DNA of 64,000 nucleotides from Pontibacter sp. Tf4 (GCF_014212495.1 NZ_JACKZC010000001.1:186001-250000); one strand, 5' to 3'. Shown: positions 35,883-44,348, counted from the first letter of the stretch. Notes: generated from the sequence alone by a model not told the origin. Numbers and translations: made by a program.

Positions 35883-36896
35883 TTAGAATGCCGGACAAAC
35901 AATGCGCTTGCTTATTTTTGACCCGGAACGACCTCGCAACACATTATTTGTTGTAAGTCGTTCAAAAACCAGGGAAATTTCGGTTGCGCCCCCGTTTTGC
36001 CGGGTAAAGTCTGTAATTCCAACATCGTGGCTAAACCCGATTTTAAGCTGGTTTAGCTGTAGCCCTGCTATTACGGCAAGCGCCTGCTCGTGGTTGGCAC
36101 CGCCTGTTACCGGTACTCCTTTATATATTAAGCCTAACGACAGCGGCGTATAATTAGTGTATAAACCCAGGTCCAGGCGTGTAAAATTTTCCTGATGTAT
36201 AAAGGTGGCAACCGGCGATACGCTGAACTCTGCTTCTCCGTTTGAGCTTCGGTAGCCGTTAACGTAAAATTTGTAAACAGCGTTTGCCGTAAATCGTATG
36301 GGTAACCGTGTTTTTTCGCCGAAGCCATAGGTGGGCCTGTTTAAATGCGAGGCAGCCAGCCCTAACAGCAACTCTTCGCTATAAAGCAGCAGCCCGGTTG
36401 TAAAGCTCAGGTACTTAGTTGGTTCAAATGTGTTCGCCTCAGCCGATGTAAGCGCCACCTGGCCATTATCCGTCAGCTGGTCGCCAAACACAAGGTTGCT
36501 ATAGTTTACGCTTAAAGAACCAATAGTGCCCTGCAAACCAGCCGACAAACTATAGTTTTTGGTTAGCCGGATGTGGTGGGCATATCCGGCCGAAGCGTGC
36601 AGTTTTTGTAATCCGCCAATACCGGACTTGTCCTGCTGCACTACCAGGCTAATTGCACTATTTGTATTTGGCAGCAATAAATCGGTGGAGAGCTGGTTAG
36701 TTACGAAGGCGCCGTTAAGCGCAGGCCACTGGGTGCGGTGGTGCAGGCTTACGCTCCAGTCGTGGCCGATGCCGGCAAAGGCAGGGTTATAGTACAGGCG
36801 GCTGGCATACTGCTGCGAAAAAAGAACATCCTGCGCTGTTGCAGCAACGCCACATAGCCACAAGGCAAGGCACAGGATCAGTTTTTTTAATCGCAT
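35883..36896 (-). CDS. Type IX secretion system membrane protein, PorP/SprF family
   Basis: A 337-residue outer-membrane protein with a signal peptide (CLALWLCGVAATAQ) and the family opening FSQQYASRLYYNPAFAGIGH, followed by HHRTQWPAL. The remainder is a predicted beta-barrel with alternating aromatic strands. PorP/SprF proteins help export or anchor surface adhesins through the type IX system; many paralogues exist per genome, so the partner adhesin is unknown. It is 63 bp upstream of gldJ on the same strand, consistent with a motility/T9SS unit. Confidence 0.92.
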   Translation of the reverse strand: MRLKKLILCLALWLCGVAATAQDVLFSQQYASRLYYNPAFAGIGHDWSVSLHHRTQWPALNGAFVTNQLSTDLLLPNTNSAISLVVQQDKSGIGGLQKLHASAGYAHHIRLTKNYSLSAGLQGTIGSLSVNYSNLVFGDQLTDNGQVALTSAEANTFEPTKYLSFTTGLLLYSEELLLGLAASHLNRPTYGFGEKTRLPIRFTANAVYKFYVNGYRSSNGEAEFSVSPVATFIHQENFTRLDLGLYTNYTPLSLGLIYKGVPVTGGANHEQALAVIAGLQLNQLKIGFSHDVGITDFTRQNGGATEISLVFERLTTNNVLRGRSGSKISKRIVCPAF

Positions 36897-36978
36897 TCTT
36901 TTACATCTATACTATAAACTATAGTTAAAAAGTGCAGTTAGTTATCCTCACTTTTAAACTTTTGCATAGTATTGGCTA

Positions 36979-36986
36979 TACTTTTG
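36979..36986 (+). promoter_or_regulatory. Possible -7 box (TANNTTTG) upstream of the AsmA gene
   Basis: TACTTTTG matches the Bacteroidota -7 consensus TANNTTTG, about 90 bp before the AsmA start. A TTTG at 36961-36964 is closer than the usual spacing, so the upstream element is unclear. Confidence 0.45.
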
Positions 36987-37077
36987 CAGTTAGTGAATTT
37001 AATGTATGTTTAAACGCTGACTTGGTGCAGTAACGTGTACCATACACTTATAACCAGATATCCTTACCTATCCCTAT

Positions 37078-40000
37078 ATGAAAAAAGTAGTTATTGGCTT
37101 CTTTGTGTTCCTGGCGGTGCTGCTGGCAGTAGCGGCGCTGGTGCCTGTTTTGTTCAAAGATAAAATCAAACAGACCCTGGACAAAGAGATCGCAAAGAAT
37201 ATTAACGCCAACGTCATTTACCAGACCGATGATGTAAGCCTGTCGCTGTTCCGTGATTTTCCGGATGTTTCGCTGGGCGTAGAGAACCTGGCTATAGTTG
37301 GCATCGACTCTTTCGCGACTGACACGCTGGCGCAGATCCCCTCCTTCCGGATGGGACTGGACCTGATGAGCGTAATTGCCGGCGACGAGCTGGAAGTAAA
37401 CTCTATTACGATGGACGAGCCAAAGATCAGGCTGATAGTTCTGAAAAGCGGCAAAGCCAACTGGGACATCATGAAGCCTGACACGGCTGCCGTAACTCCT
37501 GCCGACACCGTAGCCAGCGATTTTGCCATGGCCATTAAGAAGTGGGAAGTAAATAACGGCACCCTGTTTTACGACGACCTGAGCATACCTTTCGGGATGG
37601 CAGCTTACAACGTTAACCATACCGGCTCCGGCGACTTTGCCAAAGATGTGTTCGATATGAAATCGCAGACAACATCAGACCGCTTTACCATGACCTATGA
37701 TGGCGTAAACTATATAGAGAACGGAAAGCTGGATGCCGATGTAACCATGGCGATGGACCTGAACAAATCGCTTTACACCTTTAAGGATAATAAGATACAG
37801 CTGAACGAACTGCCTTTCACCTTTGCCGGAACAATACTGATGCCCGACGAGGCCATGGACTTTGACCTGACCTTTAAAGCCACGGAGACTGATTTCCGGA
37901 ATGTGCTGTCGGTGGTGCCGGGTATGTATACAGAGCAGTTCAAGGATATAAAAACGGAAGGTAAACTCAGCTTTGATGGTTACTTTAAAGGCCGTATGAT
38001 CGATACGCTGATGCCGGGTTTTGGCACAGAGCTGAAGATCATCAACGGTTACTTTAAATACCCTGACCTGCCACAGGCTGCCCGCAACATTAACGTGGAC
38101 ATGCGCATCGATAACAAAGATGGCAACCCGAACAACACAACTATAGATGTACGCCAGCTGCACCTGGATCTGGGCAAAAACCCTGTTGATGCCAAAATGC
38201 TGGTAGAAGGCCTGGAGCCAATGAAGCTGGATGGCAACGTGAAAGCCAGCATCGACCTGACCGAAATGACCAAAGTGTTCCCGATTGAAGGAATGACGCT
38301 GCGTGGCTTGCTGAAAGTGGATGCCGATGCCAAGGGCGTTTACTCCAAAACAAGTATGCCGGTAATTGATGCCGATATGCGCCTGACCAACGGTTACGTG
38401 AAGTCCAAGGATTTCCCGGCCCCGATCGAGAACCTGAACATGGTGACCAACATCCTGAACAAGACCGGTAACACCGACGATACCCGCATCAATGTACAGA
38501 ACTTTAATATGACCCTGGATGGCGAACCGCTTTCAGGCCGCGCCCTGATTGCAGGAATCGACAAACCATCTTTCGACTTTGATATCAGAGGTATCCTCGA
38601 CCTGACCAAACTGACCAAGATCTTCCCGCAGGAAGGCATGACAGTGTCGGGCAGGATAAATGCCAACGTAGCGGCGAAAGGCAAACTGAGCGATGTGGAA
38701 GCGGAGAAGTATAACAACATCTCGGCAAACGGTACCATGGGCATTACCAACCTGAACTTTGTAAGCACCGACCTGCCGCAGGGTATCAAAATAAGCAAAG
38801 CCGATGCTGTGTTCAATAACGAGCGGATAGAGCTGAAGAACATGAGCGGCCACCTGGGTAAAAGCGATATCCAGGCAAATGGTACCATTTCGAACTACCT
38901 GGGCTATGCGCTGGCCGATAACCAGAGCCTGCGCGGTAACTTTAACCTGAGCTCGAACAACTTTAACGTGAACGAGTGGATGGTGGAAGAAACCGGCGAG
39001 CCCGTGGCCAGCACCGAGGCAGCAGGTGTAGTAGAAGTGCCTGCCAACCTCGACATAACGCTTAATGTAAATGCCAAACAGGTTGCCTACGATAACCTGA
39101 AACTAAACAACGTGAATGGCCGCGTGCTGGTAAAAGACAAGATCGCGAAGCTGGACAAGGTTACCTTTAACACCTTAGGGGCCACCTTTGCCACTAATGG
39201 TAGCTACAACACACAAGACCTGACCAAACCGCTGTTCGATATGGCGCTGGACATTCAGAACCTGAACTTCCGGCAGGCTTTTAATGCCTTTAATACGATA
39301 AAGGCATTGGCACCTATAGCTGGCGTGCTGGATGGTAACTTCTCTACCAACTTTAAGTTTGCCGGCGAAATGTCCCCGGATATGACACCTGTATTTAAAA
39401 CGCTGGATGGCGCCGGTATAATAAAAGTGCTGAAAGCCTCGGTGCGCGATGTAAAGATTGTTGACAAAATTACCAGCCTGACGCACCTGGAAGAGCTGAA
39501 GAACTTTGTGATCGAAAACAAGATAATAGATGCGCAGATAGTGGACGGCAACCTGGTGATAAAGCCATTTGAGCTGAAAGTAGGCGATGTACAGATGACC
39601 GTAGGCGGCAGCAATAACGTGGAAGGCCACATAGATTATGTAACGGCCCTGAACGTACCGACCGGTAAAGTTGGCCAGGAAATAAACTCCCGCCTTGCCG
39701 GCATGATAGGCGGTACGCAGTTAAAAGCAGCAGAGCGCGTAACGCTTAACCTGAAAATAGGCGGCACCCTGACCGACCCTAAAGTCAGCCTGGCAGGTGG
39801 AAGCGTAAAAGAGCAGGCATCTAACCTGGTAAAAGAAGCGGTGCAGAACAAGTTAGATGACGCCAAACTGAAACTGGACCAGCGCAAACAGCAGGCAACC
39901 GATAGTATAAAGAATGAGTTGAACCGCCGTAAACTGGAAGCAGAACAGAAAGCACGCGAAGAGCTGGAGAAGAAACGTAAAGAAGCAGAGCAGCAGCTTA

Positions 40001-40101
40001 AGAAACAGGCAACAGATAAGATATCGGATTTCCTGAAGCCAAAAGCCAAGCCAGCAGCCAAACCCGCACCTGCCGATACCACTAAGGTTGGAACAAAATA
40101 A
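37078..40101 (+). CDS. AsmA family protein
   Basis: A 1007-residue envelope protein. A single N-terminal membrane helix (about 5-25) is followed by the AsmA core (KIKQTLDKEIAKNINANVIY, PDVSLGVENLAIVG, LDLMSVIAGDELEVNSITMD) and the C-terminal AsmA_2-like half (LDIQNLNFRQAFNAFNTIKA, LAPIAGVLDGNFSTNFKFAG, DGAGIIKVLKASVRDVKIVD). This belongs to the group now viewed as lipid-transport or outer-membrane homeostasis proteins. The last 100 residues are a charged coiled coil (KLEAEQKAREELEKKRKEAE) ending in a Pro/Ala/Lys tail. ATG start; it is well separated from PorP/SprF, which is divergent. Confidence 0.92.
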   Translation: MKKVVIGFFVFLAVLLAVAALVPVLFKDKIKQTLDKEIAKNINANVIYQTDDVSLSLFRDFPDVSLGVENLAIVGIDSFATDTLAQIPSFRMGLDLMSVIAGDELEVNSITMDEPKIRLIVLKSGKANWDIMKPDTAAVTPADTVASDFAMAIKKWEVNNGTLFYDDLSIPFGMAAYNVNHTGSGDFAKDVFDMKSQTTSDRFTMTYDGVNYIENGKLDADVTMAMDLNKSLYTFKDNKIQLNELPFTFAGTILMPDEAMDFDLTFKATETDFRNVLSVVPGMYTEQFKDIKTEGKLSFDGYFKGRMIDTLMPGFGTELKIINGYFKYPDLPQAARNINVDMRIDNKDGNPNNTTIDVRQLHLDLGKNPVDAKMLVEGLEPMKLDGNVKASIDLTEMTKVFPIEGMTLRGLLKVDADAKGVYSKTSMPVIDADMRLTNGYVKSKDFPAPIENLNMVTNILNKTGNTDDTRINVQNFNMTLDGEPLSGRALIAGIDKPSFDFDIRGILDLTKLTKIFPQEGMTVSGRINANVAAKGKLSDVEAEKYNNISANGTMGITNLNFVSTDLPQGIKISKADAVFNNERIELKNMSGHLGKSDIQANGTISNYLGYALADNQSLRGNFNLSSNNFNVNEWMVEETGEPVASTEAAGVVEVPANLDITLNVNAKQVAYDNLKLNNVNGRVLVKDKIAKLDKVTFNTLGATFATNGSYNTQDLTKPLFDMALDIQNLNFRQAFNAFNTIKALAPIAGVLDGNFSTNFKFAGEMSPDMTPVFKTLDGAGIIKVLKASVRDVKIVDKITSLTHLEELKNFVIENKIIDAQIVDGNLVIKPFELKVGDVQMTVGGSNNVEGHIDYVTALNVPTGKVGQEINSRLAGMIGGTQLKAAERVTLNLKIGGTLTDPKVSLAGGSVKEQASNLVKEAVQNKLDDAKLKLDQRKQQATDSIKNELNRRKLEAEQKAREELEKKRKEAEQQLKKQATDKISDFLKPKAKPAAKPAPADTTKVGTK

Positions 40102-40145
40102 TGCAATTTATAGCAGTACCTTGATATAAAATTGTTGTATTCATA

Positions 40146-40181
40146 GAAAGATGCCCGAAGTACCTGCTTCGGGCATCTTTC
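40146..40181 (+). terminator. Intrinsic terminator after the AsmA gene
   Basis: A 15-bp perfect stem GAAAGATGCCCGAAG / CTTCGGGCATCTTTC with a 6-bp loop, 45 bp after the stop. The A/T tail is weak but the stem is strong. Confidence 0.78.
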
Positions 40182-40355
40182 ATATATAGGCTTACGTAAT
40201 TTCCTGCGGTTATCAGCGTTCTACCCTTGTACATGCCAGCCGGGCATGCTGATAACGCCGGAGCTCAGGTAGTAAAGTTGAAGCATTTTACAATCTTCAT
40301 GTTGCCTTCATCTTTGCATCAGATATTTGAGCCGTAACATTTAAGTACAATAAAT

Positions 40356-41156
40356 ATGAAAAGAAAACTGATTATCCCTTTCCTGCTGAGCGGCTTTGTA
40401 TGGTTCAGTGCCTGCGACAGCGACTCTGACAACAACGGTGCCGGAACTTCCCAACTACAGGTGCGCATGACCGATGCGCCTGGCGACTATGAAGAAGTGA
40501 ACATCGAGATCGAATCGGTACAGGTGCACAGAGAGAACACGGACAGCGAAGAAGGCTGGGTAACATTAGATGAGATCAACCCGGGCATTTATAACCTGCT
40601 GGACTTTGCAAACGGAAAGGATACCCTGCTTGCCAGCGCCGAGCTGCCTGCCGGTTCCATCTCACAGATCAGGCTGATACTGGGTGATGAGAACACTTTG
40701 AAGCTGAAAGACGGAACTATAGTTGACCTGAAAACGCCAAGCGGGCAGACATCAGGTGTAAAACTACAGGTTAATGCCGACCTGGAAGCGGACGTGACCT
40801 ATGTAATGCTGCTTGACTTTGATGCTGCCAAATCGGTAGTGCCGAAGGGCAATGGCGGTTACAACCTGAAGCCGGTTATCCGTGTGATTTCGCAGGCTGT
40901 GGCTGGTGGTATTAAAGGTGTAGTAACTCCTGCCGAGTACAAACCAGGCATTTATGTGATCTCAGCTGAGAGCGACACCTTAGGAGGCTTTGCCGATGAC
41001 AATGGTAACTTCCTGATTAAAGGTGTGCCGGCCGGTACTTACACGGTTAAGTTTTATACCGAAGGTGGCGCCCACGATACGCAGGTTGAAAACGTAACTG
41101 TATCGCAGAACGCCATTAAAGACCTGGGAACTATAGAATTGCCTGATGCTGAATAA
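40356..41156 (+). CDS. DUF4382 lipoprotein
   Basis: A 266-residue lipoprotein (lipobox VWFSAC, Cys20) with an acidic Asp/Ser linker. The first domain is DUF4382 (LQVRMTDAPGDYEEVNIEIE and VDLKTPSGQTSGVKLQVNAD). The second is a carboxypeptidase-regulatory-like fold (GGIKGVVTPAEYKPGIYVIS, DNGNFLIKGVPAGTYTVKFY). It is probably exposed at the outer membrane or periplasm; the function is unknown. ATG start, and it has its own terminator. Confidence 0.88.
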   Translation: MKRKLIIPFLLSGFVWFSACDSDSDNNGAGTSQLQVRMTDAPGDYEEVNIEIESVQVHRENTDSEEGWVTLDEINPGIYNLLDFANGKDTLLASAELPAGSISQIRLILGDENTLKLKDGTIVDLKTPSGQTSGVKLQVNADLEADVTYVMLLDFDAAKSVVPKGNGGYNLKPVIRVISQAVAGGIKGVVTPAEYKPGIYVISAESDTLGGFADDNGNFLIKGVPAGTYTVKFYTEGGAHDTQVENVTVSQNAIKDLGTIELPDAE

Positions 41157-41222
41157 CGAGATTTGAGCCGGCCTGAAAACCGGTATCAACTATAGATAAT
41201 TAATTTGTGAACCCCTCCATGT

Positions 41223-41252
41223 AAAAAGGAGCTCCACCTGGAGCTCCTTTTT
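41223..41252 (+). terminator. Intrinsic terminator after the DUF4382 gene
   Basis: A 14-bp perfect stem AAAAAGGAGCTCCA / TGGAGCTCCTTTTT with a 2-bp centre, ending in five T. It lies 67 bp after the stop; CAACTATAG lies between. Confidence 0.9.
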
Positions 41253-41287
41253 ATTTGTAGTAACTATAGTTTCGTGTTTGAATAGGT

Positions 41288-41439
41288 ACCCACCCCTAAC
41301 CCCTCCGAGGAGGGGAATTGCGTTCTGAACTATAGTTTAGCTGCAGTTTTATAGTTCCTACAAATTGTCAACTATAAATCTATAGTTTAAACTATAACAC
41401 AAGTATAAATTCCCCTCCTCGGAGGGGTTAGGGGTGGGT
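41288..41439. mobile_element. MITE-like element with 32-bp perfect inverted ends
   Basis: A 152-bp unit bounded by exact 32-bp inverted repeats: 41288-41319 begins ACCCACCCCTAACC and 41408-41439 ends GGTTAGGGGTGGGT. Each arm is itself a small hairpin (CCCCTCCGAGGAGGGG). The 88-bp centre is packed with AACTATAGTTT, TTATAGTT, AACTATAA and CTATAGTTT copies. A related arm occurs at 51960-51990 and in each long modular repeat. No target-site duplication was obvious, so transposition is inferred from form only. Confidence 0.6.
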
Positions 41440-41464
41440 AATTCCTACTTTTACTTCGTTAAAA

Positions 41465-41495
41465 TTCTTACTTCTAACCTCTTACTTCAAACTTC
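41465..41495. repeat. Short heptad-phased tract
   Basis: TTCTTAC/TTCTAAC/CTCTTAC/TTCAAAC/TTCCTAA in strict 7-bp steps, ending at the DinB-like stop codon. Confidence 0.6.
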
Positions 41496-41972
41496 CTAAT
41501 ACACCTGGCCCATCAGTTCGCGCACGTAGGTCACGTAGTCGGTGTTGGGTGGTGTGTGGCCGTTTTTGCGCAGGTCGGTGGCTACCTGGGCGCGGTGGTA
41601 GGTAGCGTGGTTAAACGCGTGCGTTAAAATATCCAGTACGCGGGTGCTGTATTTGTTGCCCTGGCTGTTGGTATAATCTATCAGGCGGTTAAATTCGGTT
41701 TCGTCGGCGTTGGCTACCAGTTCGGCAATTTTATAAGAGGCTGATTTGTGCAGCTCCTTTAATTGCTCCAGGTTGTGCTCCTGCCACACTTTTACCGGAC
41801 TTTGCGTGCCGGTGATGCGGGCGATCCAGATGGCCTGTGCGTTCAGGGCGTGGCTCATCAGGCGGGCTGCGTTGTTTGGTACGCTTGGTAAGCTGCTGAA
41901 AACATCCAGCATGGTCTGGTTTGCCCAGATGTTATATTCTGATAAGTTCTTTAGTACGTCGTTTCCTGTCAT
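41496..41972 (-). CDS. DinB family protein (metal-binding four-helix bundle)
   Basis: A 158-residue protein of the DinB/YfiT-like superfamily. The metal-binding histidines are in place: SHALNAQAIWIARI (first) and LTHAFNHATYHRAQV (the HxxxH pair). Members often act as thiol-dependent transferases or are damage-induced; the actual reaction cannot be read. It lies 7 bp after the DUF6970 gene on the same strand, suggesting co-transcription. Confidence 0.87.
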   Translation of the reverse strand: MTGNDVLKNLSEYNIWANQTMLDVFSSLPSVPNNAARLMSHALNAQAIWIARITGTQSPVKVWQEHNLEQLKELHKSASYKIAELVANADETEFNRLIDYTNSQGNKYSTRVLDILTHAFNHATYHRAQVATDLRKNGHTPPNTDYVTYVRELMGQVY

Positions 41973-41979
41973 TTCTAAA

Positions 41980-42348
41980 TTAGCTTTCGCGTTTATCTTC
42001 CCAAATTATAGTTTCGTTTGTGCGCTTCTCAAAAAAATCAGGGCAGCGGCCATCTCCTTTTCCGGTTATACCGCCATCGGGTTCACAAAGCTGGTTTCCA
42101 TCCTTATCAAACAGTTTGCTGGGTATGTCGCAGCAGCGGCCTGTCAGGTAGTATACTTCCTGGTTGTTATAAGTATAGCGGTAAATTTTGGCAGGTGGGT
42201 TGGCAGGTGCTTCCTGTTCCAGTTGCTGTATCAGGTCAGATAACCAGGGAGCCTGCGGATTTGTTGCCTCAGGCGCATCAGTTGGTTTGCAGGATATAGC
42301 CAGGCAAAACAGAACTATAGTTAAAAGGCGGGTCAGTGTTGTATACAT
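41980..42348 (-). CDS. DUF6970-like lipoprotein
   Basis: About 122 residues from the ATG at 42348 (MYTTLTRLLTIVLFCLAISC); the longer frame to 42372 is less likely. A lipoprotein signal leads to the modified Cys (AISC). The mature part has the pattern IYRYTYNNQEVYYLTGRCCD followed by DPDGGITGKGDG-like (EPDGGITGKGDGRCPDF), which I recall as DUF6970, a Bacteroidota family of unknown function. The paired cysteines (GRCCD) and a third Cys are notable. It is 7 bp upstream of the DinB-like gene. Confidence 0.75.
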   Translation of the reverse strand: MYTTLTRLLTIVLFCLAISCKPTDAPEATNPQAPWLSDLIQQLEQEAPANPPAKIYRYTYNNQEVYYLTGRCCDIPSKLFDKDGNQLCEPDGGITGKGDGRCPDFFEKRTNETIIWEDKRES

Positions 42349-42445
42349 ATCCGTTTTTTGAAGCGGCTGCAAAGGTAACTATTTTAATTCTGAATAAAGA
42401 AGTACGGATAAACTATAGCGAAAGGTGTTTAACGGCTATAGTTGG

Positions 42446-42823
42446 CTACCAAGCGTTTAGCAGGTCCAGCAGGTAAGGGGTGAAAATGATGAGCCCAACT
42501 ATAGCCGCCGTGATAGCAGCCACCAGAACAGCCGCCGCGGCCAGGTCTTTGGTTTTGCCGGCCAGCGGGTTGTGCTCCGGCGATACCAGGTTGGTAAGTG
42601 TTTCGATGGCGGTATTGAAGATCTCAGCGGTAATGACCAGGCCTATACTCCCGGCCAGCAGGCACCATTCCGTTTTGGTAACATCAAGCAGGAAACCGGC
42701 AACTATAACCCCGATAGCTGACAATATGTGCAGGCGCATATGCGGCTCCGATCGCACAGCCGAGTTCAGGCCCTGTAAGGCAAATTTAAAACTGTTGTAA
42801 CGCTTCTTAAAGTAGCTGTCCAA
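42446..42823 (-). CDS. dgkA: Diacylglycerol/undecaprenol kinase family
   Basis: A 125-residue inner-membrane kinase with three transmembrane segments. The family motif EIFNTAIETLTNLVSP (compare EaxNTAIE) and the preceding RSEPHMRLHILSAI are intact, with AGKTKDLAAAAVL following. In this form the enzyme resembles Gram-positive-type undecaprenol kinases as much as E. coli DgkA. The most plausible start is a TTG at 42823 (an in-frame TGA lies directly upstream); the next Met is residue 29, after conserved sequence. The start codon touches a pure 7-bp tandem array, which may affect expression. Confidence 0.9.
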   Translation of the reverse strand: MDSYFKKRYNSFKFALQGLNSAVRSEPHMRLHILSAIGVIVAGFLLDVTKTEWCLLAGSIGLVITAEIFNTAIETLTNLVSPEHNPLAGKTKDLAAAAVLVAAITAAIVGLIIFTPYLLDLLNAW

Positions 42824-42825
42824 TC

Positions 42826-42984
42826 AATTAAGAATTACGAATTAAGAATTAAGAATTACGAATTAAGAATTAAGAATTACGAATTACGAATTACGAATTA
42901 CGAATTACGAATTAAGAATTACGAATTACGAATTAAGAATTACGAATTAAGAATTACGAATTAAGAATTAAGAATTAAGAATTG
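42826..42984. repeat. Heptamer tandem array, (A/C)GAATTA x ~22
   Basis: About 22 head-to-tail 7-bp units, each AGAATTA or CGAATTA and otherwise nearly perfect, filling the spacer upstream of dgkA and ending 2-3 bp from its start codon. The order of A- and C-type units is irregular. Pure arrays of this kind are prone to copy-number change. Confidence 0.93.
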
Positions 42985-43035
42985 ATTTTGCTGCCTAACT
43001 ATAGTTTGCGAAGGTTCCGGTGCATACGAAACACG

Positions 43036-43071
43036 ATCAACCAATAACTAATAACCAACAACCAATAACTA
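43036..43071. repeat. Short heptad-phased tract
   Basis: ATCAACC/AATAACT/AATAACC/AACAACC/AATAACT/ATCAACT in strict 7-bp steps, running into the msrA stop codon. Confidence 0.65.
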
Positions 43072-43611
43072 TCAACTATACTCCGGCTTCAGTTTGTCTT
43101 TAAATACTTTCCTGAATTTATCAACTTTGGGGCGAACTACAAAAGTGCAGTAAGGCTGGCTTCCATTTCTCAGAAAATAATCCTGGTGATACTTCTCAGC
43201 GGGGTAATAGTTGGTGAGCGGTTCTATAGTTGTCACGATCGGATCATCGTAAGCGCCGGATTCGTCTAAGGCCAGTTTATAGTTTTCGGCAAGCTGCTTT
43301 TGCTCTTCGTTGTGGTAAAATATAACAGAGCGGTATTGCGGACCAACATCGTTACCCTGGCGGTTTAGCGTAGTTGGGTCGTGCGTTTCCCAGAAAACCT
43401 GTAGCAATTCGTCATAGGTTATTTGTTTTGGATCGTAGGTTATCCGGAGCACTTCTGCGTGGCCGGTAGTAGCGCTGCAAACCTGCTCATAGGTCGGGTT
43501 TTCCACATGGCCTCCCGCGTAGCCCGACTCTACTTTTTCCACACCTTTTAACTGTTGAAAAACTGCCTCTGTGCACCAGAAGCATCCATTCCCGAACGTT
43601 GCTGTTTCCAT
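43072..43611 (-). CDS. msrA: Peptide methionine (S)-S-oxide reductase
   Basis: A 179-residue MsrA that repairs the S-epimer of methionine sulfoxide. The active site GNGCFWCTEAVF holds the catalytic Cys, followed by VESGYAGGHVENPTYEQVCS and GHAEVLRITYDP. ETHDPTTLNRQGNDVGPQYR and YHQDYFLRN are also standard. Length is normal. The last codons (TAT AGT TGA) are part of a CTATAGTT-type motif. It is the distal gene of a three-gene msr cluster on the minus strand, 20 bp after the first MsrB gene. Confidence 0.96.
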   Translation of the reverse strand: METATFGNGCFWCTEAVFQQLKGVEKVESGYAGGHVENPTYEQVCSATTGHAEVLRITYDPKQITYDELLQVFWETHDPTTLNRQGNDVGPQYRSVIFYHNEEQKQLAENYKLALDESGAYDDPIVTTIEPLTNYYPAEKYHQDYFLRNGSQPYCTFVVRPKVDKFRKVFKDKLKPEYS

Positions 43612-43631
43612 TTATCTGTGTTCTTATTAAG

Positions 43632-43940
43632 CTATAGTTTATAGTTCAGCGCATCGGCATTTATGCAATAACGCACTTTGGTTGGTGTACGGCTATCGTC
43701 AAACAAATGGCCCAGGTGCTGCCTGCACTTACTGCACAACAGCTGAATGCGGTTTCTGCCATACGTATCTAACGGGTTATGCTGTATGTTCTCCCCTACC
43801 TGTTTCCAGAAGCTCGGGAAGCCGGAGCCAACTTCAAATTTATATTTTGCTTCAAACAAAACCTGTCCGCAACCAGAGCAGGTATAAACACCTTGCTCCT
43901 TTCCTTCCGCATCTATCTTCTGATTGCGTACGAATTTCAT
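43632..43940 (-). CDS. msrB: Peptide methionine (R)-S-oxide reductase, short form
   Basis: A 102-residue MsrB-type protein. Four zinc cysteines are present as CSGC and CSKC; conserved GSGFPSFWK and GHLFDD follow the family. The catalytic cysteine is in RYCINADAL (usually RxCxNSxxL). It is shorter than classical MsrB by lacking the N-terminal extension. Its C-terminal residues NYKL and the stop are encoded by two tandem motif copies (AAC TAT AAA CTA TAG), suggesting that the coding end grew into the repeated motif. It lies 6 bp after the second MsrB gene. Confidence 0.88.
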   Translation of the reverse strand: MKFVRNQKIDAEGKEQGVYTCSGCGQVLFEAKYKFEVGSGFPSFWKQVGENIQHNPLDTYGRNRIQLLCSKCRQHLGHLFDDSRTPTKVRYCINADALNYKL

Positions 43941-43946
43941 CTATAG

Positions 43947-44348
43947 TTACGCTCCTTTTTCCAGTTCTTCTACGGGCACAAACTTCATCGAGAGAGAGTT
44001 TACACAGTGGCGGATGTTTTTAGGTGTCAGATATTCGCCTTCGAACACGTGGCCCAGGTGCGCTCCGCAGTTGGCGCATACGATCTCGGTACGGCGGCCA
44101 TCGGCATCCGGCACACGCTTTACAGCTCCGGTTATCTCGTCATCAAAACTTGGCCAGCCGCAGCTCGACTCAAACTTGTATTCTGATGTATAAAGCGGGG
44201 CGTTGCAACGGCGGCATAAGTACACGCCTTCAGCTTTGTTAGTATAGTACTCCCCCGTGCCCGGGTATTCAGTGCCTTTGTGTACTATAATGCGCTCTTC
44301 TTCGGGGGTAAGCTTGTTATATTCTGATGGGTCTTTCGCGATTTTCAT
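43947..44348 (-). CDS. msrB: Peptide methionine (R)-S-oxide reductase, full-length form
   Basis: A 133-residue MsrB that repairs the R-epimer of methionine sulfoxide. Zinc cysteines: CRRC and [12 protein letters not shown] and GHVFEGE are standard; the catalytic Cys is in [11 protein letters not shown]. It is the first gene of the msrB-msrB-msrA cluster, with spacings of 6 and 20 bp. The stop is TAA, and CTATAG follows immediately. ATG start; the promoter should be in 44349-44561. Confidence 0.94.
   Translation of the reverse strand: MKIAKDPSEYNKLTPEEERIIVHKGTEYPGTGEYYTNKAEGVYLCRRCNAPLYTSEYKFESSCGWPSFDDEITGAVKRVPDADGRRTEIVCANCGAHLGHVFEGEYLTPKNIRHCVNSLSMKFVPVEELEKGA

Larger units (their letters stand above)
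41157..41495. other. Intergenic repeat region
   Basis: A 340-bp spacer between convergent genes. It holds the terminator at 41223-41252, the MITE-like element at 41288-41439 and a heptad-phased tract at 41465-41495. No gene is seen. Confidence 0.7.

Noticed and set aside
42826..42984. CRISPR-like array
   Set aside because: Units are only 7 bp and directly joined; there are no spacers, and no cas genes are near.
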